Positions 1 through 9,189 of a stretch of 64,000 bases of DNA are shown here, piece by piece. The notes beneath the pieces were generated by a model that did no database searches, had not been told where the DNA came from, and saw only the letters and a list, made by a program, of their open reading frames with translations. Where the stretch lies: assembly GCA_029953675.1 (NCBI GenBank), contig JAMWBK010000004.1, forward strand, positions 682,001-746,000, read 5' to 3'. The first letter of the stretch is position 1, and each line of letters opens with the position of its first letter. The stretch is from Rhodosorus marinus (taxonomy: Eukaryota > Rhodophyta > Stylonematophyceae > Stylonematales > Stylonemataceae). A program made the position numbers and the translations under genes.

Positions 1-205
1 CCCGTTCATTCTAACCGATCGTGCAAAGACGCTCAGAAAGGACCAAGGAATCTGCTGGTTGACGACAAAGGAGCTCGTCAAAGCCCTGAGCAACCTGTCC
101 GCTCATGACAACCCGGCTTTTGTCGAGGTTGGTTGGTCAAACTGGTTCGCAGAAGCGGGCGACTTGCGCAAGAAATTAGCTTCCGAGACATCCAACGAAG
201 AATAA
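1..205 (+). CDS. 3' end of an unidentified gene entering from the left edge
   Basis: Reading from base 2, a frame stays open for 67 codons and stops with TAA at 203-205. It has no start in the window, so only the C-terminus is present. The composition looks like real protein: mixed hydrophobic and charged residues, a tryptophan-containing stretch (VEVGWSNWFAEAG) and a charged, probably helical tail ending TSNEE. I do not recognise the family and see no motif that gives a function. The other plus-strand frames in this stretch are broken by stops or have poorer composition, which is the main argument for this one. A retroelement fragment is an alternative. Confidence 0.45.
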   Translation, partial: PFILTDRAKTLRKDQGICWLTTKELVKALSNLSAHDNPAFVEVGWSNWFAEAGDLRKKLASETSNEE

Positions 206-435
206 ACGCGGCGAAGAGGGAATTCAGAGTCCCATGGTTCTCAAAGAAGATACCGTCGAGCTGGGATTACGGAAGGGATCCGATTGAAGTCCACTGAGGC
301 AAACAGTAGTCGAGCGGAGCTCTTTAATGGGCGAAGGGGGAAAAATAGAGCGCTTGCGTATTAATCGGTAGAAGATTTAATTTAAAGCCATCAGGGACAC
401 AAGTTTGTGTACGCCTCATCGAAATGTGAAAGCTT
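206..435. other. Spacer with no recognisable feature
   Basis: This short spacer follows the left-edge gene. It may contain that gene's 3' untranslated region, but no AATAAA is obvious. I see nothing else in it. Confidence 0.4.
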
Positions 436-735
436 CCCAGTCGAGTTGAGTAGTAATACTACTACAGTATCTGGACCTCGTCAGTTGTGCGAGGTCCAAG
501 AGAGAGGAGAGGTAGTGCTGCAACTTCGCACGCTTGGTCTGGATGTGGCCCCCAGTCGAGCTGAGTGGTAGTATTTGGACCTCGTCAGTTCTGATAGGTC
601 CAAGAGAGAGAGGAGAGGTAGTGCTGCAGCTTTGTGAGCTTGGTCCGGATAAGGTCCCCAGTCGAGTTGAGTAGTGGTATCTGGACCTCGTCAGATCTAA
701 GAGCGAGAGGAGAGGTAGCGCTGCAACCTGTTCAT
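436..735. repeat. Tandem repeat of about 110 bp, two and a half copies
   Basis: Units start at 436, 551 and 657, each with CCCAGTCGAG(T/C)TGAGTRGT. They run through TGGACCTCGTCAG and AGAGGAGAGGTAG to GGT(C)C at the next unit. The lengths are about 115, 106 and a partial 79 bp. Short ORFs on both strands here are by-products of the repeat. It lies beyond the 3' end of the CAP gene. Confidence 0.85.
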
Positions 736-902
736 CCCAAGTCAGATGGACCGAGAGAGCTTTTGATGAATATGGAGCTGTTATTGAGCTGCGGCAAGAG
801 AGCGCGGAGTGTGAGCACAGGATGGTGTAGAGCATTCCATCCGAGCTCGGATGTGGTGAACGGGTAGGTGACATCCATTCAAGGCTCCGGCTCACTTTTC
901 TG

Positions 903-908
903 TTTATT
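903..908 (-). terminator. Polyadenylation signal of the CAP gene
   Basis: TTTATT on the plus strand reads AATAAA on the minus strand, about 44 bp after the stop codon of the CAP-domain gene. This is a normal position for a polyadenylation signal. Confidence 0.6.
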
Positions 909-951
909 CTGGTGACAAGTCTGATAACTAGTGAGCGATCTGAGGCACGAT

Positions 952-2259
952 TTAACATCCAGAATTCGTGTATTCGTCTGAGCACCGGCTAATGGTCTGC
1001 CCGCTCGTGTTCTTGGGTAGGTTGCGACCGCAGAATGGGAAACCACCGATCAGGTTGTTGATACAGTTGTCCTGGCAGTTGAGCTTGGCTCCATATTGGC
1101 ATACAACGAGCTGGGTAAGCCGGCCGCCTGTATCGCAGGACACATCAGCACACCCAAGAAGTTCAGTGCCGCTCCATACCATGGCGGTGTAATGGCCAAC
1201 GACGCCGCCGTTAATCCTGGTACATGAGTTACTGGAGGGACCGAACCGGTAGTCATCGACCTCCTCAGCAAAAGCTGTTATGGACCGGCGCTCAATGTCA
1301 TCGGACGAGGAATATCCGGATTGATAGTAGAGGTTCTCTCCGAGGTATCCGTACTGGGTCGACCTTCGGAAGGCACTGGATGAGTGCTGCAAGACACACC
1401 CCCTGTTCTTCAACTCGTTCGCCCAGTTCTGTGCGCTCTGTGCGATCTCTGCGTCCCATATGGCAGGAGGGACTTTGACTTCATTTCGTAGCTTGTTGTG
1501 CTCAACGACCCACTCATTGCCGCCACCTCCACCTCCACCTCCACCTCCGCTGCACTTGGGAACCAGACAGACCTTGGCCTTGGAACCTACAGAAGCCTGG
1601 ACTCCGACGGCGACATCGCTCAACCCGTTCATGTACTGCACTCTGTTAACCAGATCGTTGTCGAGAACTTCAATCCTGATGCAAAAGTTGGGGGAAGGCA
1701 TCTTCACTGCCACGCCGTCAGCCCTTCCCCACTGGGTCCACTTGATGTTCAACGTGGTTCCGTCTGGGCTCCGTGTATATGAATCTCTTGGGGAACTGGG
1801 ATCGTCTTCGACTTCAACGCTTGCGCTCGGAGGTAGGTCACGGATCTCCATGCGGAGAGCTCCCTTCGTAATGCCGGCCTTCCTTTTGTTCACGATTACC
1901 AGGCTAGCCGTATTGCTCCTAGTGTCGACGTGAATCACTACTCGCGCCCTTCCCACTTTGATAAGCGGCTTCTGGGAAGTTTCCGCCTTCCGGTTGTATC
2001 CGTACCAGGTCTTCACGGATTGAGCGGTCTCTACAGCCTTCATCCGCCATGCCTTGGAGCCTCGCCTGACCTCCCACTTCTGTTCATCAGAACAGCTTCC
2101 CTGCTGACGGAAAGAAATTTTCGGTGGCGCTGAGAGCTCCACATTGGACACGCCCTGCTCGATGACCTCCCTGCCAGCGACCACACCATAAGCTCGCTCG
2201 CACACAAGCGCCAGTAACACAATCATAAACCCTGCAGCACAAACTCGGCTCTTCATCAT
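952..2259 (-). CDS. Secreted CAP/SCP-domain protein with a novel N-terminal domain
   Basis: The product is 435 residues. The frame is open further upstream, but the ATG at 2259 starts a clear signal peptide (MMKSRVCAAGFMIVLLALVC, cleavage near residue 25-29), so I start there. Residues about 45-236 form a cysteine-flanked, beta-rich region of unknown family. It is joined by a run of ten glycines (238-247) to a C-terminal CAP domain (CRISP, antigen 5, PR-1 superfamily). CAP hallmarks are VVEHNKLRNEV, GENL, GHYTAMVWSGTELLGC and VVCQYG. The four cavity residues typical of the family are present as His254, Glu308, Glu333 and His356. Cysteines in the tail probably form disulfides. A TATA box lies about 122 bp upstream and AATAAA 44 bp downstream. 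No introns are seen. CAP proteins act outside the cell, often binding sterols or lipids or acting in defence; the role here is not shown. Confidence 0.88.
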   Translation of the reverse strand: MMKSRVCAAGFMIVLLALVCERAYGVVAGREVIEQGVSNVELSAPPKISFRQQGSCSDEQKWEVRRGSKAWRMKAVETAQSVKTWYGYNRKAETSQKPLIKVGRARVVIHVDTRSNTASLVIVNKRKAGITKGALRMEIRDLPPSASVEVEDDPSSPRDSYTRSPDGTTLNIKWTQWGRADGVAVKMPSPNFCIRIEVLDNDLVNRVQYMNGLSDVAVGVQASVGSKAKVCLVPKCSGGGGGGGGGGNEWVVEHNKLRNEVKVPPAIWDAEIAQSAQNWANELKNRGCVLQHSSSAFRRSTQYGYLGENLYYQSGYSSSDDIERRSITAFAEEVDDYRFGPSSNSCTRINGGVVGHYTAMVWSGTELLGCADVSCDTGGRLTQLVVCQYGAKLNCQDNCINNLIGGFPFCGRNLPKNTSGQTISRCSDEYTNSGC

Positions 2260-2380
2260 GATGGCAAATCTTCGTGGTTTTCTGTTTTTTGGTGACCCTC
2301 TACCAACTACCCTCTGCTCATCCCATACACACCCCGCTACCCTGCGAGCTACCCTACCCAAGGCTGCACCAAGCTGCCCT

Positions 2381-2387
2381 ATGTATA
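2381..2387 (-). promoter_or_regulatory. TATA box of the CAP gene
   Basis: TATACAT on the minus strand. It ends 122 bp before the ATG, the same spacing as at the five other secreted genes of the window. Confidence 0.5.
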
Positions 2388-2767
2388 CCTTCTCCCAACT
2401 CCCATCGAGCTTCCAACAAAACAAGAAATGCCGGGAGGGAGTTTTTCTTCGGAGATTCTACGCAGGTGGAGTTTTCGTTTTCTTCCTACTTTCCTTACCT
2501 TAAAAAGCGACAATTAGTTGTTATTCCTTTTGGGAGAGATGCCGACGGGGAGAAAGTTCGAAGTGTGGAGGGAGGGTGGGGGGGTTGGGGTGGGAGAGAG
2601 GAACGGGGTCAATCAAGCGCAACCACCCCCAAGAAAGATGGGTGGAAGTAGTTAGGTCGATTGGCACTGCCAAGTTCCCCTTTCCTTTAGGATGGGGAAA
2701 CCCGCGATGAGGAGCGCCTCTTACTCACCATGCTCCACCGGAAGTCCGGAGGGGGGGGGGGGAGAGA

Positions 2768-3590
2768 ACATTGATCTTTTTGTTTGTTTCAGTGCCGCTT
2801 TGCATAGGAAAAGTTTACTACAAATGAAAGAGAGTATCAAGCTGTGAAAAGCTTAGCAAAAAAGGAGGGGGAGGGTATCGTTCAGGGGAGAGACAAAAAA
2901 AAAACAAAAAAACACGCTGGCGGTTTGTACCGCATTTTGACCCAAGAACATTGGGTTCACCAAAAAGCGATATTTTGGCCCAATCAATTTTTTAATTTCG
3001 ATGGATCCTATATTGGGAGGAGGAGGGGGGGGCAGGAAAAGTTTTCCGTTGTACATGTAACAAATCTCAGGAGGGGTTATTGCCACTAAAAACTCAGGTG
3101 TTTACCGATTAAAGCATATTTTAAGACAGTTTCTTCTTATCACGGTTTCAATCTGTACATATCTTCCCCCCTCCCTCCCGTATTGATCTTTTTGCAACTT
3201 TGAGGTGATCGGGGTGATCTTTGGCATTGGCCGTGCCAAGGGAAAAAATAACTAAAAATGAAAAACAATCTCGAGCTGTGAAAAGCTTAGCAAGAAAAAA
3301 GGGGCGAGTTATCTATCTGGTGAAAAAAAGGCCAATTTGATTCTGGAACGTGGGATTCCCAACGACAAACCAATTTGTCCCGATCAATTCTCCAATTTCG
3401 ATAGATTTGGTGGTTGGGCGCGGGGGGTAACGTGGTTTTTTGCGCTGTATATGCGACATTTCTGAGGAGGGATTTAGGGCTTCATTAAACTCAAGCTTTT
3501 ACTGATTAAATATTAGTTTCAGAAGGGTTTCGTCTTTCGCGTTGTTCAAATTGGACTTTTTCGCTTCGTTGTAGACTCGTAATTGGAATC
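2768..3590. repeat. Degenerate tandem duplication of about 410 bp
   Basis: Two diverged copies lie side by side (about 2768-3180 and 3181-3590). Shared landmarks in order are ATTGATCTTTTTG, GAGCTGTGAAAAGCTTAGCAA (or a close form), CCAATCAATTTTTTAATTTCGAT against CCGATCAATTCTCCAATTTCGAT, GTACATGTAACAAATCT against GTATATGCGACATTTCT, and CTCA-G-GTTTACCGATTAAA against CTCAAGCTTTTACTGATTAAA. No coding frame is shared. Confidence 0.7.
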
Positions 3591-5296
3591 TTCACAACCC
3601 TCCCCCCCCTCCCCTCCTCCGCTTGAAAAAATTTTATTTTTCGCGTTGTTTTCTTCTCTGAGATTAAATCAATCCTGACAGTTGGCGCGGCGGACAGCTA
3701 GTGAGTTGTATTATTCTACCGATGAACCGAACTCGGCGAGTCCAAAAGGGGAATTGTGGTGGAGAGGGTTAGTGGTGGTGGTTGGGGCCTTGGTTCTTGT
3801 CTCGATCGGAGCAAGGCGTTGGGGAGGTGATTTTTCTTCTTAGAATCTTTTCGTCTGTGGATTCTTTGGTTTCTTTGTTGTGACTCCAGACAAATCTGAT
3901 GGAATATACTGGGTGTGCATGTATTACGTTGATTGCTGGGGGAAAGCTCGTGTCGAAGATGTGTAGTAGCTCCAAACTCGTTGTAATGTTCTTGTGGAAG
4001 GAGGGAAAGAGATATTTTGTGTGTTTAGTCCGACGGGAAGATAGCTCGTTGGTTGGGCGAGGTTTTTACACAGCACACTTTCGGTGGAACGATTTTACTT
4101 CCAAGGCACTATCGTCTCGTGAAAAGTGCTCGTCACCGACTTGCATTCATATTCGGTACAAGTCTTGTTAGTCTATTGCCTACAGCTCATTGCTCAGCCG
4201 AGGATATTTGAAGGTTTTCTCCGGATGTGCGATGTCAACCCACAGGGTTGCACGACGTCGTCCATTCCTGAAGTGAGTTTTCCATCAGCACAAGGGTGAC
4301 GCGACTATCAAAAAACAATGAACAAAGCAGAAGAAATAAAGTAGACAAAGCAGCATTGAATTGCTTCGGCACTAATTTTTTTAGGGACTGGGGTGGACCA
4401 AAAGCTGTGACTCTTGTGACGTAAAAATGTTCATGGAAATATAAACTTATTAAATAGGAAAAAAACGAATCATACCAACCAAATTCTAGACAATCTAGCC
4501 AGATAAATAACACTCGCGATGTAAACGTTTAACCGCAAAATGCCTCCAATTTTCCAGCTAAAAATCTCCATATTCGCGCATCCCTGAGCTAATTTGAATT
4601 GTTCATTGAAATTACACATGCACGAGTTGATACCGTATGATTTATCAGAAATCGAATGATTCTATTTTACAGCGGTATGAGAATCTATGGCGCCACGTTT
4701 CATCCTCGGATCTGCGGTTGGTTAAAATTAGGTTAACGGAACATATTTCTGGACCGGAAAAATGACTCGATTTTCGTCACCGATCTCATGTTTAATGTAT
4801 TAAATTATGGCGAATACTTTATGGTCAAATCGTTTGTCTTTTGGGGTGTGGTTTTTTATTTGATTAAAAGCGATTAGCCGAGTCGGAGAAAGTTCCCTCG
4901 ACTCCGTCCAAAAACCGGCATGAAAAGGCGACACTTTCGCGACCCCCGGAAAAAAGATGAAAATCGAAAAATATCTATTCTAAATCTAATCATGAAAAAG
5001 TAACAGTAGCGAGTTTTGTTTTTCTGGGCCTCTTAAAAACAATCATGCGATAGAACAAAACGTTGAGACAGTTCTTCTAAGGGTAGACAGAAGTTGAAAA
5101 TCCCGTATAGTATGTGATTTATTGGGGGTGGTGAGGCAACTTTTTGGAGTGACCTAATTTGTATTGATAAATATACAAGCAATCGCCCTAGGATAGAGGG
5201 ATAGGGGTGGGTTGTGGATCTTATTTGTTCGTTTCACATACACCCCCCCTGCATGTATCACTTTAAATAGAAAGCGAGATTGTAGCTCAACCTGAG
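3591..5296. other. Gene-free spacer
   Basis: Mixed AT-rich sequence with C-runs. The short reading frames here have no family resemblance. I see no feature I can support. Confidence 0.4.
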
Positions 5297-5380
5297 CCGA
5301 TGCAACATTTTAACCCGAACCGATGCAACATTTTAACCCGAACCGATGCAACATTTTAACCTAACCCGATGCAACTTTTG
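5297..5380. repeat. 23-bp tandem repeat, about 3.5 copies
   Basis: CCGATGCAACATTTTAACCCGAA repeats at 5297, 5320 and 5343, followed by a partial unit from 5366. The first three units are nearly identical, so the array looks young. Confidence 0.9.
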
Positions 5381-5824
5381 CTGGACTCTGCTCCTATCCG
5401 AAAAATGAAAGTGAATTCCTGTGGTCTCGCGACTCGGTGGGGCTGGTGTTTGCTTCCTTTTCGCGGACGCTATAGCTTTACTGTATTGTGCAGGTTCTAG
5501 CACTGTGTAAGTTATGGTTATCTATTCTAATTTCCCTTGCACCAATCTGTTTTGAGGAATGAGACCGATAAACAGCCGGAAGGACACCATGTGATGCAAC
5601 GTCATGCAAGTTTTGGAATGTTAGGTGAATTCTAGAATCCCCCTAAAGCATAGAGAACACTGGAAGAGGATTTCTAGTCAACCTTTTCGAGCGGAATTCA
5701 GTTGCGTTCAGACAGAGGCAGAGGAATATTGCACACGTAGTTTTCGGTACAATCTCATCCGGAATTCTGTAATCAGCGCGAAAAGGGAGGGGGACGAGAA
5801 TGAACGCTACCTACCCCTCTCCCC

Positions 5825-6170
5825 CACCCCCGTAGCCTTTACTCGGCAGCTACCTAGCGCAGCGAAATACCACTACTCCATCTTCGCTCTAAACTCACTT
5901 AGACCCCCTGTCCGGGGGTCTCATCTAACTTCTAGTTAGTGGGAATATCGACCGGTATGCCCGGTCTTTGTCGATCGCGTGCTGTACCAACTGTGCGTTT
6001 TGTTGCCATAGGATACGGTTCACTTGTCCTCTCACCGACGATAAATGCGACTCCCGATCATGGAGAGGTGCCGTGGATTTCGAAGGAGCTCCAGCCCTTC
6101 TTGTCCAAGTCGCCCATAGGTTTCAACCGCAAATGGTACTAAGATCGGCTCTCTCCCTCATTTGATATTG
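5825..6170 (+). mobile_element. 5' end fragment of retroelement family A
   Basis: This stretch matches, in reverse complement, the region upstream of the reverse transcriptase remnant at 40.25-40.5 kb. Shared blocks are CAGCTACCTA(C/G)CGCAGCG, AATACCACTACTC, GGTCTCATCTAACTTCTAG and AATATCGACCGGT. It therefore represents the 5' end of the element, in plus orientation. No long reading frame survives. Confidence 0.65.
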
Positions 6171-6189
6171 CTTCTGCGTAATGTGCCAC

Positions 6190-6285
6190 TCTGCTATCCC
6201 CTTAGCCTCTATTCGGCAGCTACCTACCGCAGCGAAATACCACTACTCTATCTATCTTCGCTCTAAGCCCCCCGAAGAGGGTCGT
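6190..6285 (+). mobile_element. Second short 5'-end fragment of family A
   Basis: It repeats the first part of the neighbouring fragment (CGGCAGCTACCTACCGCAGCGAAATACCACTACTC and following bases) in the same orientation, then breaks off. Confidence 0.6.
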
Positions 6286-6365
6286 TTCTCGCAACGTCCC
6301 GGCAACCTATGTTTATTCGGATGTTTCTTCGGAAGCCAAAACTCCCGGATTGCGTACTGAGAGAG

Positions 6366-6690
6366 TAAATCGTGCGCCTCCTACACCGAAGTACGCCACA
6401 ACGGAAACTTAAACGGGAAGAAAACGAAGAAATTCGATCTGGGCGCCCGCGGAACAGCTCGCGAAGCCAACGGGAGCCAACCGAATTCATAAAGCCCGAA
6501 ACTCTCAATGACCCAGGGCGAATCCCCGGGGCAAGACAACGCCCCCCGCGCTCGTAGAACTTTGGCTTCGTTGTGGCGTCTCAGATTCGTAGCTGTAGCT
6601 CTACATCGCTCCTCTGCGACCAGAACCGAAAACGTAGCCTGAGGATTGGGAACAGGAGGGTCAGTTGGCGTTTTGACATCACCAGAGGAA
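6366..6690 (-). mobile_element. Decayed 3' fragment of retroelement family A
   Basis: Minus-strand translation gives degenerate but clear family A C-terminal peptides (NSVGSRWLRELFRGRPDR, VPNPQA) in different frames. The copy is frameshifted and lacks the canonical 3' tail. With the 5' fragments just to the left it probably marks one rearranged insertion. Confidence 0.65.
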
Positions 6691-8249
6691 ATCAAAATAA
6701 CAACAACAATATCAGTTCAAAAATAATATTGATTCGATCTAGTTTTGTCCCGCCTCTGTGCGGGTTGGCTGGCGTTTCGGTAAAAATTAAGGAGAGTAGA
6801 ATGCATTTTTTTTAACGAAAAGTTGTCCCAAAGAAATCGACAAAGTAGTACTTAAAATCCATGAATTCGAGTACGTTGAAATGAAAGGAAAATTGGCTTC
6901 GTCTTAACCAGCACTACAGGTATGTTGTCGGGAACACAACGGCCGTGTTCCAGGCTACCGTAACTTAACAGTTTTTAATGCACGTGGGCACGTGGACTGT
7001 CGCCCAGTGTCACATCCTTCCTCGTGTAAAACACTTCCAACTTCGCTCCAAGAACGCCTGCCAAAAACAGCCTTCCTCCCAGCTCGTTCGCAACAAAGAG
7101 TTTCCTTCATTCAGGGCTCCCTAGGATCTTTTCTAACCCCTAAATCCTACCAAGCCCTGGTTAACCTTATCCTAGTGGCTTTGCTAGCGAGTACAATACC
7201 CATATGAGAGTTGGACAGTTTGTCACCATGCGAGACCGACTCCGAACCCCCTCAAGAAGTCCAGTCAATCGTTTCTTGAATGAATGAATTTGTTTATTAA
7301 GGTCGACCTATAGACTCGCGATATGTAGACTCATAAAAACGTTGCTGGATGCTGGAGGTAAACACTCGTACCAACGGTGGAGCATTGAACGGCACAGAAA
7401 TTGGCCATTTTCTGGACTTTACTAGCCATTTTCTAACACGTCGGATGGGGGACTGGCGTACCAAGCCCAGGCGGGCACAAAGCTCTGGAGGTTGGAAGTG
7501 AAATTGCTGTCCACTTTTAAAAAGCTGCTTCAAGTGTTGACTGTAATATGCATGATTTGAACCTTAGCGTGGTTGAAATATCTACCTCATCGTCATGGTA
7601 AGTCTGATTGCAAAAGTATCCCTGTAGTGCGGAGCCATTTATGGTACCATCACCACGTTTAATCGAGCACTCGAGCCAGAAACGGATTACTACATTGCCA
7701 GTTTTATAATGATTGTCAATCCGTCTTTGCCGAACGAGAATGGACGTGGACCAGGCCACCGATAGAAGTCGTCATAGCTCTTGTTGCGTTTTCGTTAAAT
7801 TCAGTTGGCTTCCGTTTATCATCGTGGCAAGAGAAACTGTTCACCTCTGGATTGAACTCGGTGGACTAGGCACACACACCTTACGCTGCCACGGTTCATT
7901 GGTTAGGCCTCTGGAGCGTGTTTAAACGCCGTCAGTCGACGAGGTCCGCAGGAGGATATGGTTCAGTGAATTTCGGGACGGCGGGTAGATATATCTCTAT
8001 CTCCTCACGTGCAGGTAGAGCCCAGGTCAGCGAGGTCGGTTGCACAGGGAGTCTGAGTACTGTAAAATGAAGAGTGTGAAGCGCGGAGAAATACCGATTC
8101 AAGGCCCCACCTCGCCCGTCTGTTTTATTGTGAAGTATAGTGGATGAATGATTTGGATAAGAGGCGAGGTTAGGTAGCCTCAGCACGCAGAGTCTACGCG
8201 GTGGTGGCGTTGTACTCGTCCGCCAGAGCCGACACTTATGGGAATAGTC
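6691..8249. other. Spacer with one solo family A tail
   Basis: No gene that I can support. GAATGAATGAATTTGTTTA at about 7276-7294 is the bare 3' end of retroelement family A with no recognisable body attached. Confidence 0.45.
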
Positions 8250-9170
8250 TATCTGCTGGAGTTCATGGGTAAGTTTCGACCGCAGAATGGGATTTCACCA
8301 AAAGCGTTGTTAAAGCAGAGCTCCGGAGGTTGATATTCGAGTCATATCAGCATGACCTCGGTAACACCCAAGAAGTTCACTCATCCGCCTGACCACTGAA
8401 AGCAGTTACTACGCCCTTATCAATATCGTGATACGGTCTTCGGCAGCTTGTATATCTGATTTCTTTTCACATGGTCTCTCGTTTGCATTCGTACTAAGCA
8501 CTGCTTCGGAAGAACAGAAACCACCGCTCCCCTTGACACCCGCAGCGCCGCAAACTCGTTCCCCCAAGTTCCGTGCAAGCTCTCCGATCTTGGCATTCCA
8601 TACTGCAGGTGAGCTTTGGACTTCTTCCCGCGCTATGATGTGGTAGGCGATCCACGCGTCTCCTTTGCCACCGTTTCCCTCCCCATCTCAATTATTGCAC
8701 CTGGAAACCATCAGATCTCGGCCCGTGATCTGGGGCACCGGGGTAGCCCTCGGCGACAAAAGTCCGGCCAGTTCGTGTACGTCGATTAGACTGTTTTCCG
8801 TAAAAGGTACCTTCCAAGCAGAAAGTTGGGAGAGAATGTTGTAATTTAGATGCCGTCCGCCCTGTTCGTTTTGACGCAGTTACATCCGAAATGGTTGCCG
8901 CAATTCTTGCACGTCGCCGGAGCTGGGATCACCTTCGACCTAAAAGCTCGCATTACGGTGACGGGTTCGACCTCTCCAAGCTCAAGGTTGCACCCCTAGT
9001 GGCTTTGTCCTTCTTGTTCATGATGACCAGGCCTGTGGTGTTGGTTCGAGTGTGGTGTTGGCTCTAGTGTCGACTGGGGTGATCGCACCTTCAGGGATCT
9101 CCGGGATGTTTCACCGCGCTCATTGTACCCCTACCATTCACCCAGAGTCGGCGGATCCTCTTGCACCAGA
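8250..9170 (-). pseudogene. Decayed paralogue of the CAP-domain gene
   Basis: Nucleotide resemblance to the intact CAP gene runs collinearly on the same strand. Matching landmarks (this copy / intact gene) are CGACCGCAGAATGGGA at 8280 / 1028; CACCCAAGAAGTTCA near 8367 / 1148; CAAACTCGTTC(C)CCCA / CAACTCGTTCGCCCA near 8550 / 1411; GGCATTCCATACTGCAGG / GCGTCCCATATGGCAGG near 8593 / 1451; GAGCTGGGATCACCTTCGAC / GAACTGGGATCGTCTTCGAC near 8920 / 1793; and TTCTTGTTCATGATGACCAGGC / CTTTTGTTCACGATTACCAGGC near 9012 / 1884. Frameshifts and stops break every frame, and the long glycine linker has changed to ordinary sequence. It cannot make a CAP protein. It shows that the CAP gene was once duplicated locally. 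Confidence 0.75.
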
Positions 9171-9189
9171 CTAACCTAACCCTATGCAA

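Noticed and set aside
1460-1933. 157-codon plus-strand frame with a proline run
   Set aside because: It is the complementary shadow of the CAP gene; the proline run is the antisense of the polyglycine linker.
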